Shown here one piece after another: positions 56,194-64,000 of a DNA stretch of 64,000 nucleotides. Below the pieces are notes generated by a model, which searched no databases, was not told the origin of the DNA, and saw nothing but the letters and a program-made list of their open reading frames with translations. The DNA lies in assembly GCF_007830455.1 (NCBI RefSeq), contig NZ_VLLB01000010.1, positions 124,001-188,000 of the forward strand, given 5' to 3'. The stretch is from Pseudoduganella lurida. GTDB lineage: Bacteria > Pseudomonadota > Gammaproteobacteria > Burkholderiales > Burkholderiaceae_D. A program made the position numbers and the translations under genes. Position 1 is the first letter of the stretch. Each line of letters opens with the position of its first letter.

Positions 56194-56633
56194 GCGCTTA
56201 TTCCTCGGATGTCGCGGGTTCAAATTCTGGAAAATCCTCGCCTGTCTGTCGCTTGCGGCCAATGCTGCACGCATGACCCGACACTGAAAGCGTGAACGGA
56301 CAGCGTGAAATCATAACTCACTTCGCAGCCCTCACTTCGCATCCCGCTTCGGCTTCGCAACCGGGTCGCGCGGGCCACCGCGGCAGCGCCGTCATACGGT
56401 GCCGCACTGGTCATGACCGGCGTCGTACGCCCTGGGTGAAGTCAGGTCTGCATCAAGTCTGCATCTAGTCTTATATAAGATATAGGACAGGCACCGTATT
56501 ATGCCCCAGCTTTTGGCGCGATACCAGTTTTTGCACGGGCGGCGGCCACGCCAAATGCATTGCGTTCGTGACCAATAGTTAACTTTGCCCCCGGTGTCGG
56601 GTAAGATCGGCGCTCCCGTCCAGCGAGTCCGCC
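56194..56633. other. Long intergenic region between icd and the glutathione transferase gene
   Basis: 440 bp with no convincing ORF. It holds the 12-bp palindrome TCTTATATAAGA (56469-56480) and, just before it, a direct repeat GTCTGCATC at 56446-56454 and 56457-56465 (11-bp period). Confidence 0.6.
56469..56480. promoter_or_regulatory. TCTTATATAAGA palindrome upstream of icd
   Basis: A perfect 12-bp palindrome, AT-rich, in the divergent icd/GST region, 276 bp before icd and 154 bp before the transferase gene. It looks like a dimeric repressor site; GTCTTATATAAGAC-like words occur before TCA-cycle genes of other betaproteobacteria, as I recall, so a TCA regulator is possible. Confidence 0.5.
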
Positions 56634-57293
56634 ATGAACCTGAGCCTGTATGCCCATCCGTTCTCCTCGTACTGCCAGAAGGTGCTCGTCGCGCTGTACG
56701 AGCACGACCTGCCGTTCACGCTGAGGCCCGTGAACGCGGGCGACGCCGCGGCCGACGAGGAGTTCGCCGAGCGCTGGCCGATGCGCCACATGCCCCTGCT
56801 GACGGACGGCCCGCGCAGCGTGGTGGAAGCCAGCATCATCATCGAATACCTGGAACGCTACCGGCAGGACGCACCGCCGCTGCTGCCCGCGGAGGCCGAC
56901 AGCGCGCTGCAGGTGCGCTTCCTGGACCGCTTCTTCGACAACTACGTGATGACACCGATGCAGCGCATCGTCTACGACCATGTGCGTGCGGAAGGCGAAC
57001 ACGATCCGCGCGGCGTGGCCGATGCGCGCGCGATGCTGGAGCGTTCGTATGCCTGGCTGGATGCCCAGCTGGCGGGCCGCTACTGGGTGGCCGGCGATGC
57101 GTTCACGCTGGCCGATTGCGCCGCCGCGCCGGCGCTGTTCTACGCGGACTGGGTGCACCCGATTCCCGCGCAGCTGGCCAACACGGCCGGCTACCGCGCG
57201 CGGCTGCTGGCAAGGCCGTCCTTCGCCCGCGCCGTCGACGAAGCGCGGCCGTACCGGCGCTTCTTCCCGCCCGGAGCACCCGACCGGGACTGA
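56634..57293 (+). CDS. Glutathione S-transferase family protein
   Basis: 219 residues. N-terminal thioredoxin-like domain (about 1-78) with HPFSSYCQKVLVALYE, where Ser11/Ser12 and Cys14 are candidates for the catalytic residue, and the cis-Pro/ES glutathione region MPLLTDGPRSVVEASIIIEY; helical C-terminal domain about 88-210 containing FTLADCAAAPALFY. Substrate unknown. Followed after 4 nt by a DUF1993 gene, so the two are coupled. Confidence 0.93.
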   Translation: MNLSLYAHPFSSYCQKVLVALYEHDLPFTLRPVNAGDAAADEEFAERWPMRHMPLLTDGPRSVVEASIIIEYLERYRQDAPPLLPAEADSALQVRFLDRFFDNYVMTPMQRIVYDHVRAEGEHDPRGVADARAMLERSYAWLDAQLAGRYWVAGDAFTLADCAAAPALFYADWVHPIPAQLANTAGYRARLLARPSFARAVDEARPYRRFFPPGAPDRD

Positions 57294-57297
57294 GGCC

Positions 57298-57825
57298 ATG
57301 CAAAGCGAAGGCATCGAACCTCGCACCGTCGTACCGACCAGGCTGTTCATCCACTACCTGCGGCAGCTCGATGGCCTGCTGCGGCGCGTCGAACGCTTCG
57401 ATCCGGCCATCGGCGGCCAGCGCCTGCATCCGGACATGTTCCCGCTGCTGCAGCAGGCCCGCACGGCCACCGGCTTCGCGCTGCGCACCAGCTGCCCGCT
57501 GGCCGGCCGCGAGATCGTCTCGTTCGGCGAAGGGGACGATAGTTTCGCCAGCCTGTACCGCGAGCTCGACGACACGCTGCGCTATCTCGCCGCGATACCC
57601 GACGCCGCATTCGACGGCATGGCCGCCCGCACGATCGACACCACAGCCGGCTTCGCACAACTGCGTCTTGGTGGCGCGGCGTACTACACGATGTATTGCC
57701 TGCCCAATTTCTTTTTCCACTACAGCATGGTGTATGCGATCGCACGCCAGGCCGGCGTGCCGGTGGGGAAGGGCGACTTCGATGGCTATCACGGTTATCC
57801 GGCGGGGTTTTCGTTCGAGGCCTGA
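57298..57825 (+). CDS. DUF1993-family protein
   Basis: 175 residues. Pattern LHPDMFPLLQQARTATGFAL, AGREI, then YYTMYCLPNFFFHYSMVYAI is that of DUF1993, a DinB-related four-helix family of unknown function. The start at 57298 lies 4 nt after the glutathione transferase stop. Confidence 0.88.
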   Translation: MQSEGIEPRTVVPTRLFIHYLRQLDGLLRRVERFDPAIGGQRLHPDMFPLLQQARTATGFALRTSCPLAGREIVSFGEGDDSFASLYRELDDTLRYLAAIPDAAFDGMAARTIDTTAGFAQLRLGGAAYYTMYCLPNFFFHYSMVYAIARQAGVPVGKGDFDGYHGYPAGFSFEA

Positions 57826-58053
57826 TGCCTTGTGCCATCCCTTGTGCTACGATGGCGGCGCTGTCTCCCGACGGCCGTAAGCGTTCACGTCAACCAACGC
57901 CCACAGGACCAGTTCATCGCCGATGAATGGTTCGGGGCGTGAGCACGTCGCTTGCAGCATGGCCTTCCGCCGCGCCACCCGGCCGGCACCATGGCCGGCC
58001 TCCCGAATCCTTCCGCGTTGCTGAACTGCTCCTCCATCGATCTGGAGTCAAGC

Positions 58054-58449
58054 ATGTCCATGCCAACCATGAAGTTCAACCACATCAGCTTTCCATCGCG
58101 CGACGTCGCCGCCACCGCGGCATTCTTCGAGCGCTACCTGGAGTGCACCTCGTCCACCTTCGGCACCAGCGCCATCCTGAAGCGCCACGATTTCGACATC
58201 GTGATCGAGGATGCCGGCGCGCGCCCCGTCGCCTGGCCAGAGAATTTCCATATCGGCTTCGAGCTGCCGACCGTGCACGACGTGGAGGCGCTCTACGCAC
58301 GCTTCCGTGACGGCGGCGCGCAGCTTCCCACCGAAGTGCTGCGCCACGTGCGGGGCTCGCGGTTCTTCGCCGCGATCCCGGGCGGGGTGCTCGTGGAGAT
58401 CAACACGCGCGAGGATGCCGCCGAGGCGTTTCGCGCCACCTTCCGCTAA
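58054..58449 (+). CDS. VOC (glyoxalase/bleomycin-resistance) family protein
   Basis: 131 residues, a paired beta-alpha-beta-beta-beta VOC domain: FNHISFPSRDVAATAAFFERYL at the start and GVLVEINTRE near the end with the metal-binding Glu. Ribosome-binding site GGAG 7 nt before 58054. The 228-nt gap upstream has only a GC-rich hairpin (CCGGCC at 57979-57984, GGCCGG at 57993-57998). Substrate unknown. Confidence 0.88.
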   Translation: MSMPTMKFNHISFPSRDVAATAAFFERYLECTSSTFGTSAILKRHDFDIVIEDAGARPVAWPENFHIGFELPTVHDVEALYARFRDGGAQLPTEVLRHVRGSRFFAAIPGGVLVEINTREDAAEAFRATFR

Positions 58450-58460
58450 GCGCTGAACGA

Positions 58461-58490
58461 AACGCCAGCCTGCGAGGGCTGGCGTTTTTT
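58461..58490. terminator. Terminator after the VOC gene
   Basis: Stem AACGCCAGCC (58461-58470) / GGCTGGCGTT (58477-58486), 6-nt loop, then a T-run. It also abuts the convergent hydrolase stop. Confidence 0.9.
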
Positions 58491-59419
58491 CACTGCGTGA
58501 GGAACTGCACCAGCTTCGGTATCACCACCTGCGGCGCTTCCTCCATCAGCCAGTGCCCCGACCCCGGCACGACCACGCCTTCCACATTGTCCGCCACCAG
58601 CCTGGCCTGGGTGACGAGCACGTCACCGGAGGCTTTCTCGCCTGCGATCACCAGCAGCGGCATGGGCAGCTTCGTTTTCCCCAGCTCGGCAAAGTCCTTG
58701 GCATCCTGTTCGAAATTGCTGAAGTAGGCCATGCCCGCTTTCATGTGGCCAGGCTTGCCGTATTCCTTCGCGTAGAAGCGGCGGTCCGCTTCGGACAGCG
58801 ACTTGGTCTTGTCCGCGGCGAAGTCGTTCCAGAAGTGTTCGAAGTAGATGCGCTCGCGGCCTGCCACCAATGCCAGCGGCGTCGGACCATAGAAGTGGAA
58901 GTGCCACAGGTCGCGCAGCAGCCACACATCGCGCCAGTTGCCGATGCCGGGCAGGAAGGCATCCATCAGTACCAGGCGCTGCACCTCGGAGGGATACTGC
59001 GCCGCATACGCGTAGGCCACCATCAGGCCGATATCGTGGCCCACCAGCTTGATCGGCCCCAGTTTCAGGCCGGTGACCAGCGCGTGGATGTCGCGTGCCA
59101 GCGCCACCTTGCCGTAGCCCTCGTCGGGCGCCGCGGAGGAACCGGCACCGCGCAGGTCCGGCGCGATCACCAGGTTGGTCTTGGCCAGCTCCTTCATCAG
59201 GGGACGCCACATGTGCGAGGTCTCCGCATAGCCATGCAGCAGGACGATCGGCGCGCCCTTGCCGGCCACCAGGTAATGCAGGCGCACGCCGTTGGCTTCG
59301 GCGAATTTGCTGGCGATGTCCTGCGCCGATGCACTGCCACCAAGGGCGGCCAGCGTAAGGGTGAATGCGATGAGACGAATGCAGCGCGAAAGCAACGAAT
59401 GGCAGTTCGATAGGCTCAT
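58490..59419 (-). CDS. Exported alpha/beta hydrolase, epoxide-hydrolase/dehalogenase-like
   Basis: 309 residues from 59419 (MSLSNCHSLL), opening a signal peptide (cleavage after GSASA, about residue 33). Oxyanion motif LLHGYAETSHMW, nucleophile elbow VGHDIG with Asp (not Ser), and the catalytic His in GSGHWLMEE. An Asp nucleophile is typical of epoxide hydrolases and haloacid/haloalkane dehalogenases. A periplasmic location is unusual for this group but known. Substrate unknown. Confidence 0.88.
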   Translation of the reverse strand: MSLSNCHSLLSRCIRLIAFTLTLAALGGSASAQDIASKFAEANGVRLHYLVAGKGAPIVLLHGYAETSHMWRPLMKELAKTNLVIAPDLRGAGSSAAPDEGYGKVALARDIHALVTGLKLGPIKLVGHDIGLMVAYAYAAQYPSEVQRLVLMDAFLPGIGNWRDVWLLRDLWHFHFYGPTPLALVAGRERIYFEHFWNDFAADKTKSLSEADRRFYAKEYGKPGHMKAGMAYFSNFEQDAKDFAELGKTKLPMPLLVIAGEKASGDVLVTQARLVADNVEGVVVPGSGHWLMEEAPQVVIPKLVQFLTQ

Positions 59420-59524
59420 GAGGTGTCCCCGGAAAAGTGAAGTCAGCGGCGTACATGGCGGCGCCACGCTGCGCTGCTGACTGCATCTTCGTGCCGGGCT
59501 GGCGGCAGCGCCAGTAAATCGGCG

Positions 59525-60697
59525 TTAATTCGTGTTTGCCACCGTGCCTTGGACAACGCCGACATCACGCTTGTGCATCAGGCGCTGGCTCAGCCACCGG
59601 CGCACCGGGATGTCGTAGAACGTCAGGCAGATCCATGCCACGGCGACGCAGGCCAGGAACGCGCCGACCAGCACCGGCCATGCGGTGGCCAGAGGCACCT
59701 TGTTGTTGCCGACCCACGCGGTGTACGTATAAATGAAGGGATAGTGGGTGATGTAGATCGGATAGGAAATCGCGCCGAGGAAGGCGCAGCATTTCGTTCC
59801 CATGCGCGTGGTCACCTTGCCACTTGCCCCGATGTAGACGACCAGCGGGAAGACGGCGACGATGCACAGGGCCTCGTACAGGCCGTTCTTCCACAGGTCG
59901 GCCGGGCCGCCGAACCGTGGCAGTGCCAGTGCGATGACGATGATCGCGCTGCTGAGCAGGAAGGCATGCTTCACGCGGCCGACCGTGACGACGCGCGACA
60001 GCAGCAGGCCGGCGAAGAACGGATACAGCATGCGTGTCATGCCCAGGCGGACCTGCACCGGATCGAGCGACCAGCCACCGATCACGTCGCCGTTCGGACC
60101 CGTCACGCAGTAGTGCACCAGCACGCAACCGGCGACGAACACGCACAGCGCCAGCACGGTGTTCGAGAACTTGCGGACGAACAGCGCGTACAGGATATTC
60201 GCCACGTATTCATAGAACAGCGACCACGCGGGACCATCGAGCGGATGGATTTCGCTCCAGCCGCGGACATCGAGCGCGCGGCCCACGGGGATCAGCGTCA
60301 TGCCGATCACCATCACCACCAGCATCAGCCAGAGCGGCGTCTCGCCGATCTTCGGGAAGACGGTGCCGGCCTGGAAGTAGAACATCAGCGCGCCGATGAT
60401 CATGCCCACGACGATCATCGGGTGCAGACGGATCAGGCGGCGTTTGAAGAACTCCGTGGTGGACATGTGGCGCCAGCGGTCATCGTACGCATAGCCGATG
60501 ACGAAGCCGGAGAGGACGAAGAAGAAGTCGACGGCCAGGTAGCCATGATTGATGATCTGCTCGAAGCGGCTGGCGGCGTGGGCTTCGAACAGGTGGAACG
60601 CGACGACGATCAGCGCTGCCACGCCGCGCAGGCCGTCGAGGATGGCGTAGTGGGGTTTGGTGTCGGTGAAGCTGGGAGATGCGGGACTTTGTACCAC
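59525..60697 (-). CDS. Acyltransferase 3 (OafA/YrhL-type) membrane protein
   Basis: 390 residues with about ten spans. Opens AILDGLRGVAALIVVAFHLFEAHA, the conserved RGxAxxxVxxxH motif, and VDFFFVLSGFVIGYAYDDRW. Such enzymes O-acylate surface polysaccharides or other envelope substrates. The periplasmic SGNH domain found in some members is absent. No polysaccharide gene is adjacent. Confidence 0.92.
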   Translation of the reverse strand: MVQSPASPSFTDTKPHYAILDGLRGVAALIVVAFHLFEAHAASRFEQIINHGYLAVDFFFVLSGFVIGYAYDDRWRHMSTTEFFKRRLIRLHPMIVVGMIIGALMFYFQAGTVFPKIGETPLWLMLVVMVIGMTLIPVGRALDVRGWSEIHPLDGPAWSLFYEYVANILYALFVRKFSNTVLALCVFVAGCVLVHYCVTGPNGDVIGGWSLDPVQVRLGMTRMLYPFFAGLLLSRVVTVGRVKHAFLLSSAIIVIALALPRFGGPADLWKNGLYEALCIVAVFPLVVYIGASGKVTTRMGTKCCAFLGAISYPIYITHYPFIYTYTAWVGNNKVPLATAWPVLVGAFLACVAVAWICLTFYDIPVRRWLSQRLMHKRDVGVVQGTVANTN

Positions 60698-60768
60698 TGG
60701 GTCTCCTCCGTATTGTTATGGATGTGCCTGATTATCGCGCAGATGGAATCGCTTCCACGCATGGCAGT

Positions 60769-60796
60769 AAAAAAAGCCGGCGCTAGGCTCGCCGGC
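60769..60796 (-). terminator. Terminator after the exported cupin gene
   Basis: On the minus strand: stem GCCGGCG (60790-60796 with 60776-60782), 7-nt loop, then seven T residues (60769-60775). Confidence 0.85.
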
Positions 60797-60844
60797 CTCG
60801 AAGACACTGCTCAAGGTGCGCGCAGCTCGCCTGCATGCGTCACG

Positions 60845-61474
60845 CTAGCGGTCGCAGAATCCGCTGGGCTGCCAGTCGCCACCTGGCACCACTGCCGCTT
60901 GACCGTGCGGCGCCAGAATCAGCACCAGGTTGCGGCGGCCACGCGGCGCTGCCTGCAGATGGGGACCACGGTCGACAAGATAAGTGCTGCCAGCGCCAAC
61001 CCGCTGCCTGTCGTCAGGCGTTTCCATGCATTGTTCGCCCTCTATCACATAGAACGCCTCCGGCCCGGGATGCGAGTGCACCCGTGTGCGCATGCCGGGC
61101 GGGAAGATCGATTCCGCGAAGTGCGCGGTCACGGGACCGGCTGGAGGATGCAAGGGCCCGATGACAGCGCGCGGGGCCCCGCCATCGATACGCGCAGATT
61201 TCTCATCCAGCACGTACAACCAGATCCGCGAGTGGGCTTGCGCGACAGTCGCCCAGCGGTGCCGGCCTGCCTCGACCGTCGCCGCCTCCAATGTCGGGAA
61301 CTGGTGGATATGCCAGTACAGCTCACCCGGCGGAGATGCCATTTCCAGCCGGCCGGTCTGATAGCAGCCGGGCGATTCCCGGTCGGTCGGCACGGGTGCC
61401 GTGCACAGGCCCGGTACCGGAGGCACCTCGGCTTGTGCGATGGATACGGCAAGCAGAAGGATGGATGCAAGCAT
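60845..61474 (-). CDS. Exported cupin-domain protein
   Basis: 209 residues from 61474, with GAGG 6 nt upstream and a signal peptide MLASILLLAVSIAQA. The C-terminal cupin (about 115-200) has HSHPGPEAFYVIEGE. The N-terminal half contains ELYWHIHQFPTLEAATVEAG, and a Cys-rich edge. Function unknown; a ring-cleaving or binding role is possible. It lies 75 nt downstream of glmS on the same strand. Confidence 0.82.
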   Translation of the reverse strand: MLASILLLAVSIAQAEVPPVPGLCTAPVPTDRESPGCYQTGRLEMASPPGELYWHIHQFPTLEAATVEAGRHRWATVAQAHSRIWLYVLDEKSARIDGGAPRAVIGPLHPPAGPVTAHFAESIFPPGMRTRVHSHPGPEAFYVIEGEQCMETPDDRQRVGAGSTYLVDRGPHLQAAPRGRRNLVLILAPHGQAAVVPGGDWQPSGFCDR

Positions 61475-61549
61475 GGCGGCCTCTTGCGAAAGTGGATACG
61501 GGTCAAGCATAACTTCCCGGCCCCTGTGCGCATAGCCCGCCGAAGCCGC

Positions 61550-63379
61550 TTACTCCACAGTCACCGACTTCGCCAGATTCCGCGGCTTGTCCACATCCGT
61601 GCCCCGCGCGAGGGCGGTGTGATACGCCAGCAGCTGCAGCGACACCACGTGCAGGATCGGCGACAGCACGCCGTAATGCTCCGGCATGCGGATCACGTGC
61701 ACGCCTTCACCGGACGTGATCTGCGAATCGACGTCGGCAAACACGTACAGCTGGCCGCCGCGGGCGCGCACTTCCTGCATGTTCGATTTCAGCTTCTCGA
61801 TCAGCGCATCGTTCGGGGCGATCGTCACCACCGGCATTTCTTCCGTCACCAGCGCCAGCGGGCCGTGCTTCAGTTCGCCGGCCGGGTAGGCTTCGGCGTG
61901 GATGTACGAGATTTCCTTCAGCTTCAGCGCGCCTTCGAGCGCGATCGGATAGTGCATGCCGCGGCCCAGGAACAGCGCGTTTTCCTTGCGGGCGAAGTCC
62001 TCGGCCCAAGCGATGATCTGCGGCTCCAGCGCCAGCACGGCGGTGATGGCCGATGGCAGGTGGCGCATGTCCTTCAGGTGGGATGCTTCCTCCGCGTCCG
62101 TCAGGCGGCCGTTGACCTGGGCCAGGGCCAGCGTCAGCAGGAACAGCGCGGACAGCTGCGTGGTGAAGGCCTTCGTCGACGCCACGCCCACTTCCACGCC
62201 GGCACGGGTGATGTAGGCCAGCTTGCATTCGCGCACCATGGCGCTGGTGGCCACGTTGCAGATCGTCAGCGTGTATTCCATGCCCAGCGAGCGGGCGTGC
62301 TTCAGCGCGGCGATCGTGTCGGCCGTTTCGCCGGACTGGGAGATCGTCACCACCAGCGTCTTCGGATGCGGCACGCTGTCGCGGTAGCGGTATTCGCTGG
62401 CGATTTCCACGTTGACGGGCACCTTGGCGATCGATTCGATCCAGTACTTCGCCGTCAGGCCGGAGTAGTAGCTGGTGCCGCAGGCCAGGATCAGCACGCG
62501 GTCGATGTCCTTGAAGACCTGGTAGGCGCCGTCGCCGAACAGTTCCGGCATGATGCCCGTGACGCCTTCCAGCGTGTCGCCGACGACGCGTGGCTGCTCG
62601 AAGATTTCCTTCTGCATGTAGTGGCGGTACGGACCCAGCTCGGCCGCACCGGTGTGGGCGTGCACGGTCTTGACTTCGCGTTCCACCGGCTTGCCGTTCA
62701 CGTCGGCGATCCACACGCGGCCCAGCTGCAGGTCGACCACGTCGCCCTCTTCCAGGTAGATGATCTGGTCGGTGGTGCCGGCCAGCGCCATGGCATCCGA
62801 TGCGACGAAGTTCTCGCCCTGGCCGATGCCGACGATCAGCGGCGAGCCCTGGCGTGCGGCCACCACACGGTGCGGTTCCTCGCGGGCGAACACGGCGATG
62901 GCGTAGGCGCCATGCAGGCGCTTGACGGCCTGCTGCACGGTCTCGAACAGGTCGCCGGTGTACAGGTGGTCGACGAGGTGGGCGATCACTTCGGTGTCGG
63001 TCTGGCTCTGGAACACGTAGCCCAGGCTGGTCAGTTCGTCGCGCAGCTCTTCGTGGTTCTCGATGATGCCGTTGTGGACCAGCGCGATGCGCGCGTTGTC
63101 GGAACTGGGCGAGAAGTGCGGGTGGGCGTTGTGCGAAGCCGGCGCGCCGTGCGTGGCCCAGCGGGTGTGGGCGATGCCCGTGAAACCTTCCATGCCGTCT
63201 TCTTTTGCCTGCTTCTCCAGTTCCGCGACACGCGAGGTGCTGCGCGAGCGCTGCAGGCGGCCATCGACGTGCAGCGCGACGCCGCACGAGTCATAGCCGC
63301 GGTATTCGAGGCGCTTGAGGCCTTCGATCAGGATCGGGGTGATATTACGCTGCGCTACTGCGCCGACGATGCCGCACAT
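61550..63379 (-). CDS. glmS: Glutamine-fructose-6-phosphate aminotransferase (isomerising)
   Basis: 609 residues. Cys2 nucleophile (MCGIVGAVAQ), glutamine-amidotransferase domain about 1-240, two SIS domains about 280-610 with SQSGETADTIAAL and the C-terminal tail KSVTVE that closes the active site. It makes glucosamine-6-phosphate for peptidoglycan and LPS. It is divergent from the Lrp-type regulator. Confidence 0.98.
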   Translation of the reverse strand: MCGIVGAVAQRNITPILIEGLKRLEYRGYDSCGVALHVDGRLQRSRSTSRVAELEKQAKEDGMEGFTGIAHTRWATHGAPASHNAHPHFSPSSDNARIALVHNGIIENHEELRDELTSLGYVFQSQTDTEVIAHLVDHLYTGDLFETVQQAVKRLHGAYAIAVFAREEPHRVVAARQGSPLIVGIGQGENFVASDAMALAGTTDQIIYLEEGDVVDLQLGRVWIADVNGKPVEREVKTVHAHTGAAELGPYRHYMQKEIFEQPRVVGDTLEGVTGIMPELFGDGAYQVFKDIDRVLILACGTSYYSGLTAKYWIESIAKVPVNVEIASEYRYRDSVPHPKTLVVTISQSGETADTIAALKHARSLGMEYTLTICNVATSAMVRECKLAYITRAGVEVGVASTKAFTTQLSALFLLTLALAQVNGRLTDAEEASHLKDMRHLPSAITAVLALEPQIIAWAEDFARKENALFLGRGMHYPIALEGALKLKEISYIHAEAYPAGELKHGPLALVTEEMPVVTIAPNDALIEKLKSNMQEVRARGGQLYVFADVDSQITSGEGVHVIRMPEHYGVLSPILHVVSLQLLAYHTALARGTDVDKPRNLAKSVTVE

Positions 63380-63460
63380 GGTGACCTCTGGAAGATGTTG
63401 AACTGGAAACCATGGTAGAGCAGGCCAGTTGAAATATGCTTACTTAATTAGAACCTTTAT

Positions 63461-63473
63461 GAAATAATATTTC
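63461..63473. promoter_or_regulatory. AT-rich palindrome between glmS and the Lrp-type gene
   Basis: GAAATAATATTTC, a perfect 13-bp palindrome about a central A, in a 142-bp AT-rich gap (63380-63521). A likely binding site for the adjacent Lrp/AsnC protein. Confidence 0.5.
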
Positions 63474-63521
63474 GTAATGTTCCTGTCATGATTTTTTATT
63501 TCAAATTCCTTCAAAATATTT

Positions 63522-63986
63522 ATGGATATTTCTCTGGACGAGATCGACCGGCGTATCCTGACCGTGTTGCAGCAGGATGCGTCGATCACCAATGCCGAGC
63601 TGGCCCAGCAGGTGCACGTGTCCGCACCCACCTGCCTGCGCCGCGTCAAGCAGTTGCGCGATGCGGGCGTGATCGCGCGGCAGGTAGTCATCGTGGCGCC
63701 GGAGAAGGTGGGCAGCCAGCTGACGGCGATCGTGGAAATCACGCTCGACGTCCAGGCGGCGGACCGCATGGAGCAGTTCGAAACGCATGTGGCGGCCGAA
63801 GTCGCGGTGCTGCAGTGCTACCGCGTCTCGCCCGGCCCGGACTTCGTCCTGGTGGTGCAGGTGACGGACATGCCCGCCTACCACGCGCTGGCGCACCGGC
63901 TATTTACCAGCCATGCCAACGTGCGCAATGTAAAGGCTTACTTCAGCACTTTCCGCAGCAAGTTCGAAACCCGCATCGCCGTCTAG
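63522..63986 (+). CDS. Lrp/AsnC-family transcriptional regulator
   Basis: 154 residues. Helix-turn-helix about 5-55 (ITNAELAQQVHVSAPTCLRR) and an AsnC ligand-sensing (RAM) domain about 70-145 (CYRVSPGPDFVLVVQV). It should act as an octamer responding to an amino acid. Divergent from glmS; likely autoregulated through the palindrome at 63461. The window ends 14 nt after its stop. Confidence 0.95.
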   Translation: MDISLDEIDRRILTVLQQDASITNAELAQQVHVSAPTCLRRVKQLRDAGVIARQVVIVAPEKVGSQLTAIVEITLDVQAADRMEQFETHVAAEVAVLQCYRVSPGPDFVLVVQVTDMPAYHALAHRLFTSHANVRNVKAYFSTFRSKFETRIAV

Positions 63987-64000
63987 CAGTTCGGTTATCC

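Noticed and set aside
56220..56414. A 64-residue frame in the icd upstream gap
   Set aside because: No ribosome-binding site, atypical composition, no recognisable motif.
61550..63379. Possible glmS ribozyme in the glmS 5' region
   Set aside because: The 142-bp upstream gap is AT-rich and has no conserved ribozyme core; glmS ribozymes are a Gram-positive feature.

Overview
The window looks like a chromosomal segment of a high-GC betaproteobacterium, most likely of the Oxalobacteraceae (Massilia/Duganella type). The evidence is gene content and order: a diaA-dolP pair, a DUF493-lipB-lipA-ung run, a monomeric NADP isocitrate dehydrogenase, a Caulobacter/Xanthomonas-type TonB receptor beside flavin-dependent halogenase genes, and GC-rich codon use throughout. 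This is inference from protein families, not a taxonomic test. I see no rRNA or tRNA gene, prophage, insertion sequence or CRISPR array. The first gene is cut by the left edge.

Layout, left to right. 0-2.4 kb: SIS protein and BON lipoprotein, an exported thioredoxin-like protein, a hotdog thioesterase and a 36-residue membrane peptide that is easily missed. 2.4-11.2 kb: a purine/nucleoside uptake and salvage locus. A BMP-type ABC transporter (ATPase and two permeases) is divergent from a GntR/FCD regulator, a Tsx-like outer-membrane channel, the BMP binding protein, an 8-oxoguanine deaminase and a second nucleobase deaminase. Four near-identical TTGNATRCAA sites tie the two arms together. 11.2-12.3 kb: a small stretch of atypical composition with two orphan genes. 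12.3-15.4 kb: ung and lipoate synthesis. 15.4-19.8 kb: a FecR/DUF6600 envelope protein with D-R-N-x-D-G repeats, a LysE exporter and two membrane proteins. 19.8-27.1 kb: an anaerobiosis module (Aer-like receptor, hemN, fnr) with a perfect FNR box at an ideal activating position, then a large hybrid sensor kinase. 27.1-31 kb: a LysR/EamA pair, an ArsR regulator with a tandem AHSA1-domain protein and a clear operator, and a TonB-C-like exported protein.

31-39 kb: the most interesting region. Two different flavin-dependent halogenase-family proteins, a SapC-family protein and a JmjC/cupin-like putative oxygenase form one operon, next to a 1006-residue TonB-dependent receptor. LacI-type palindromes lie upstream of both transcription units, so they are probably controlled together by a regulator encoded elsewhere. 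The locus looks like uptake plus enzymatic modification of an unknown substrate.

39-53.8 kb: an M20 peptidase, DinB-like protein, two SDR genes each divergent from its own regulator, a persulfide dioxygenase-rhodanese fusion, a Fur-box-controlled siderophore receptor flanked by intergenic repeats, a second Lnt-like enzyme and a YdeP-type molybdopterin oxidoreductase. 53.9-64 kb: icd, a glutathione transferase with a DUF1993 partner, a VOC protein, an exported alpha/beta hydrolase, an acyltransferase, a cupin protein, glmS and a divergent Lrp-type regulator.
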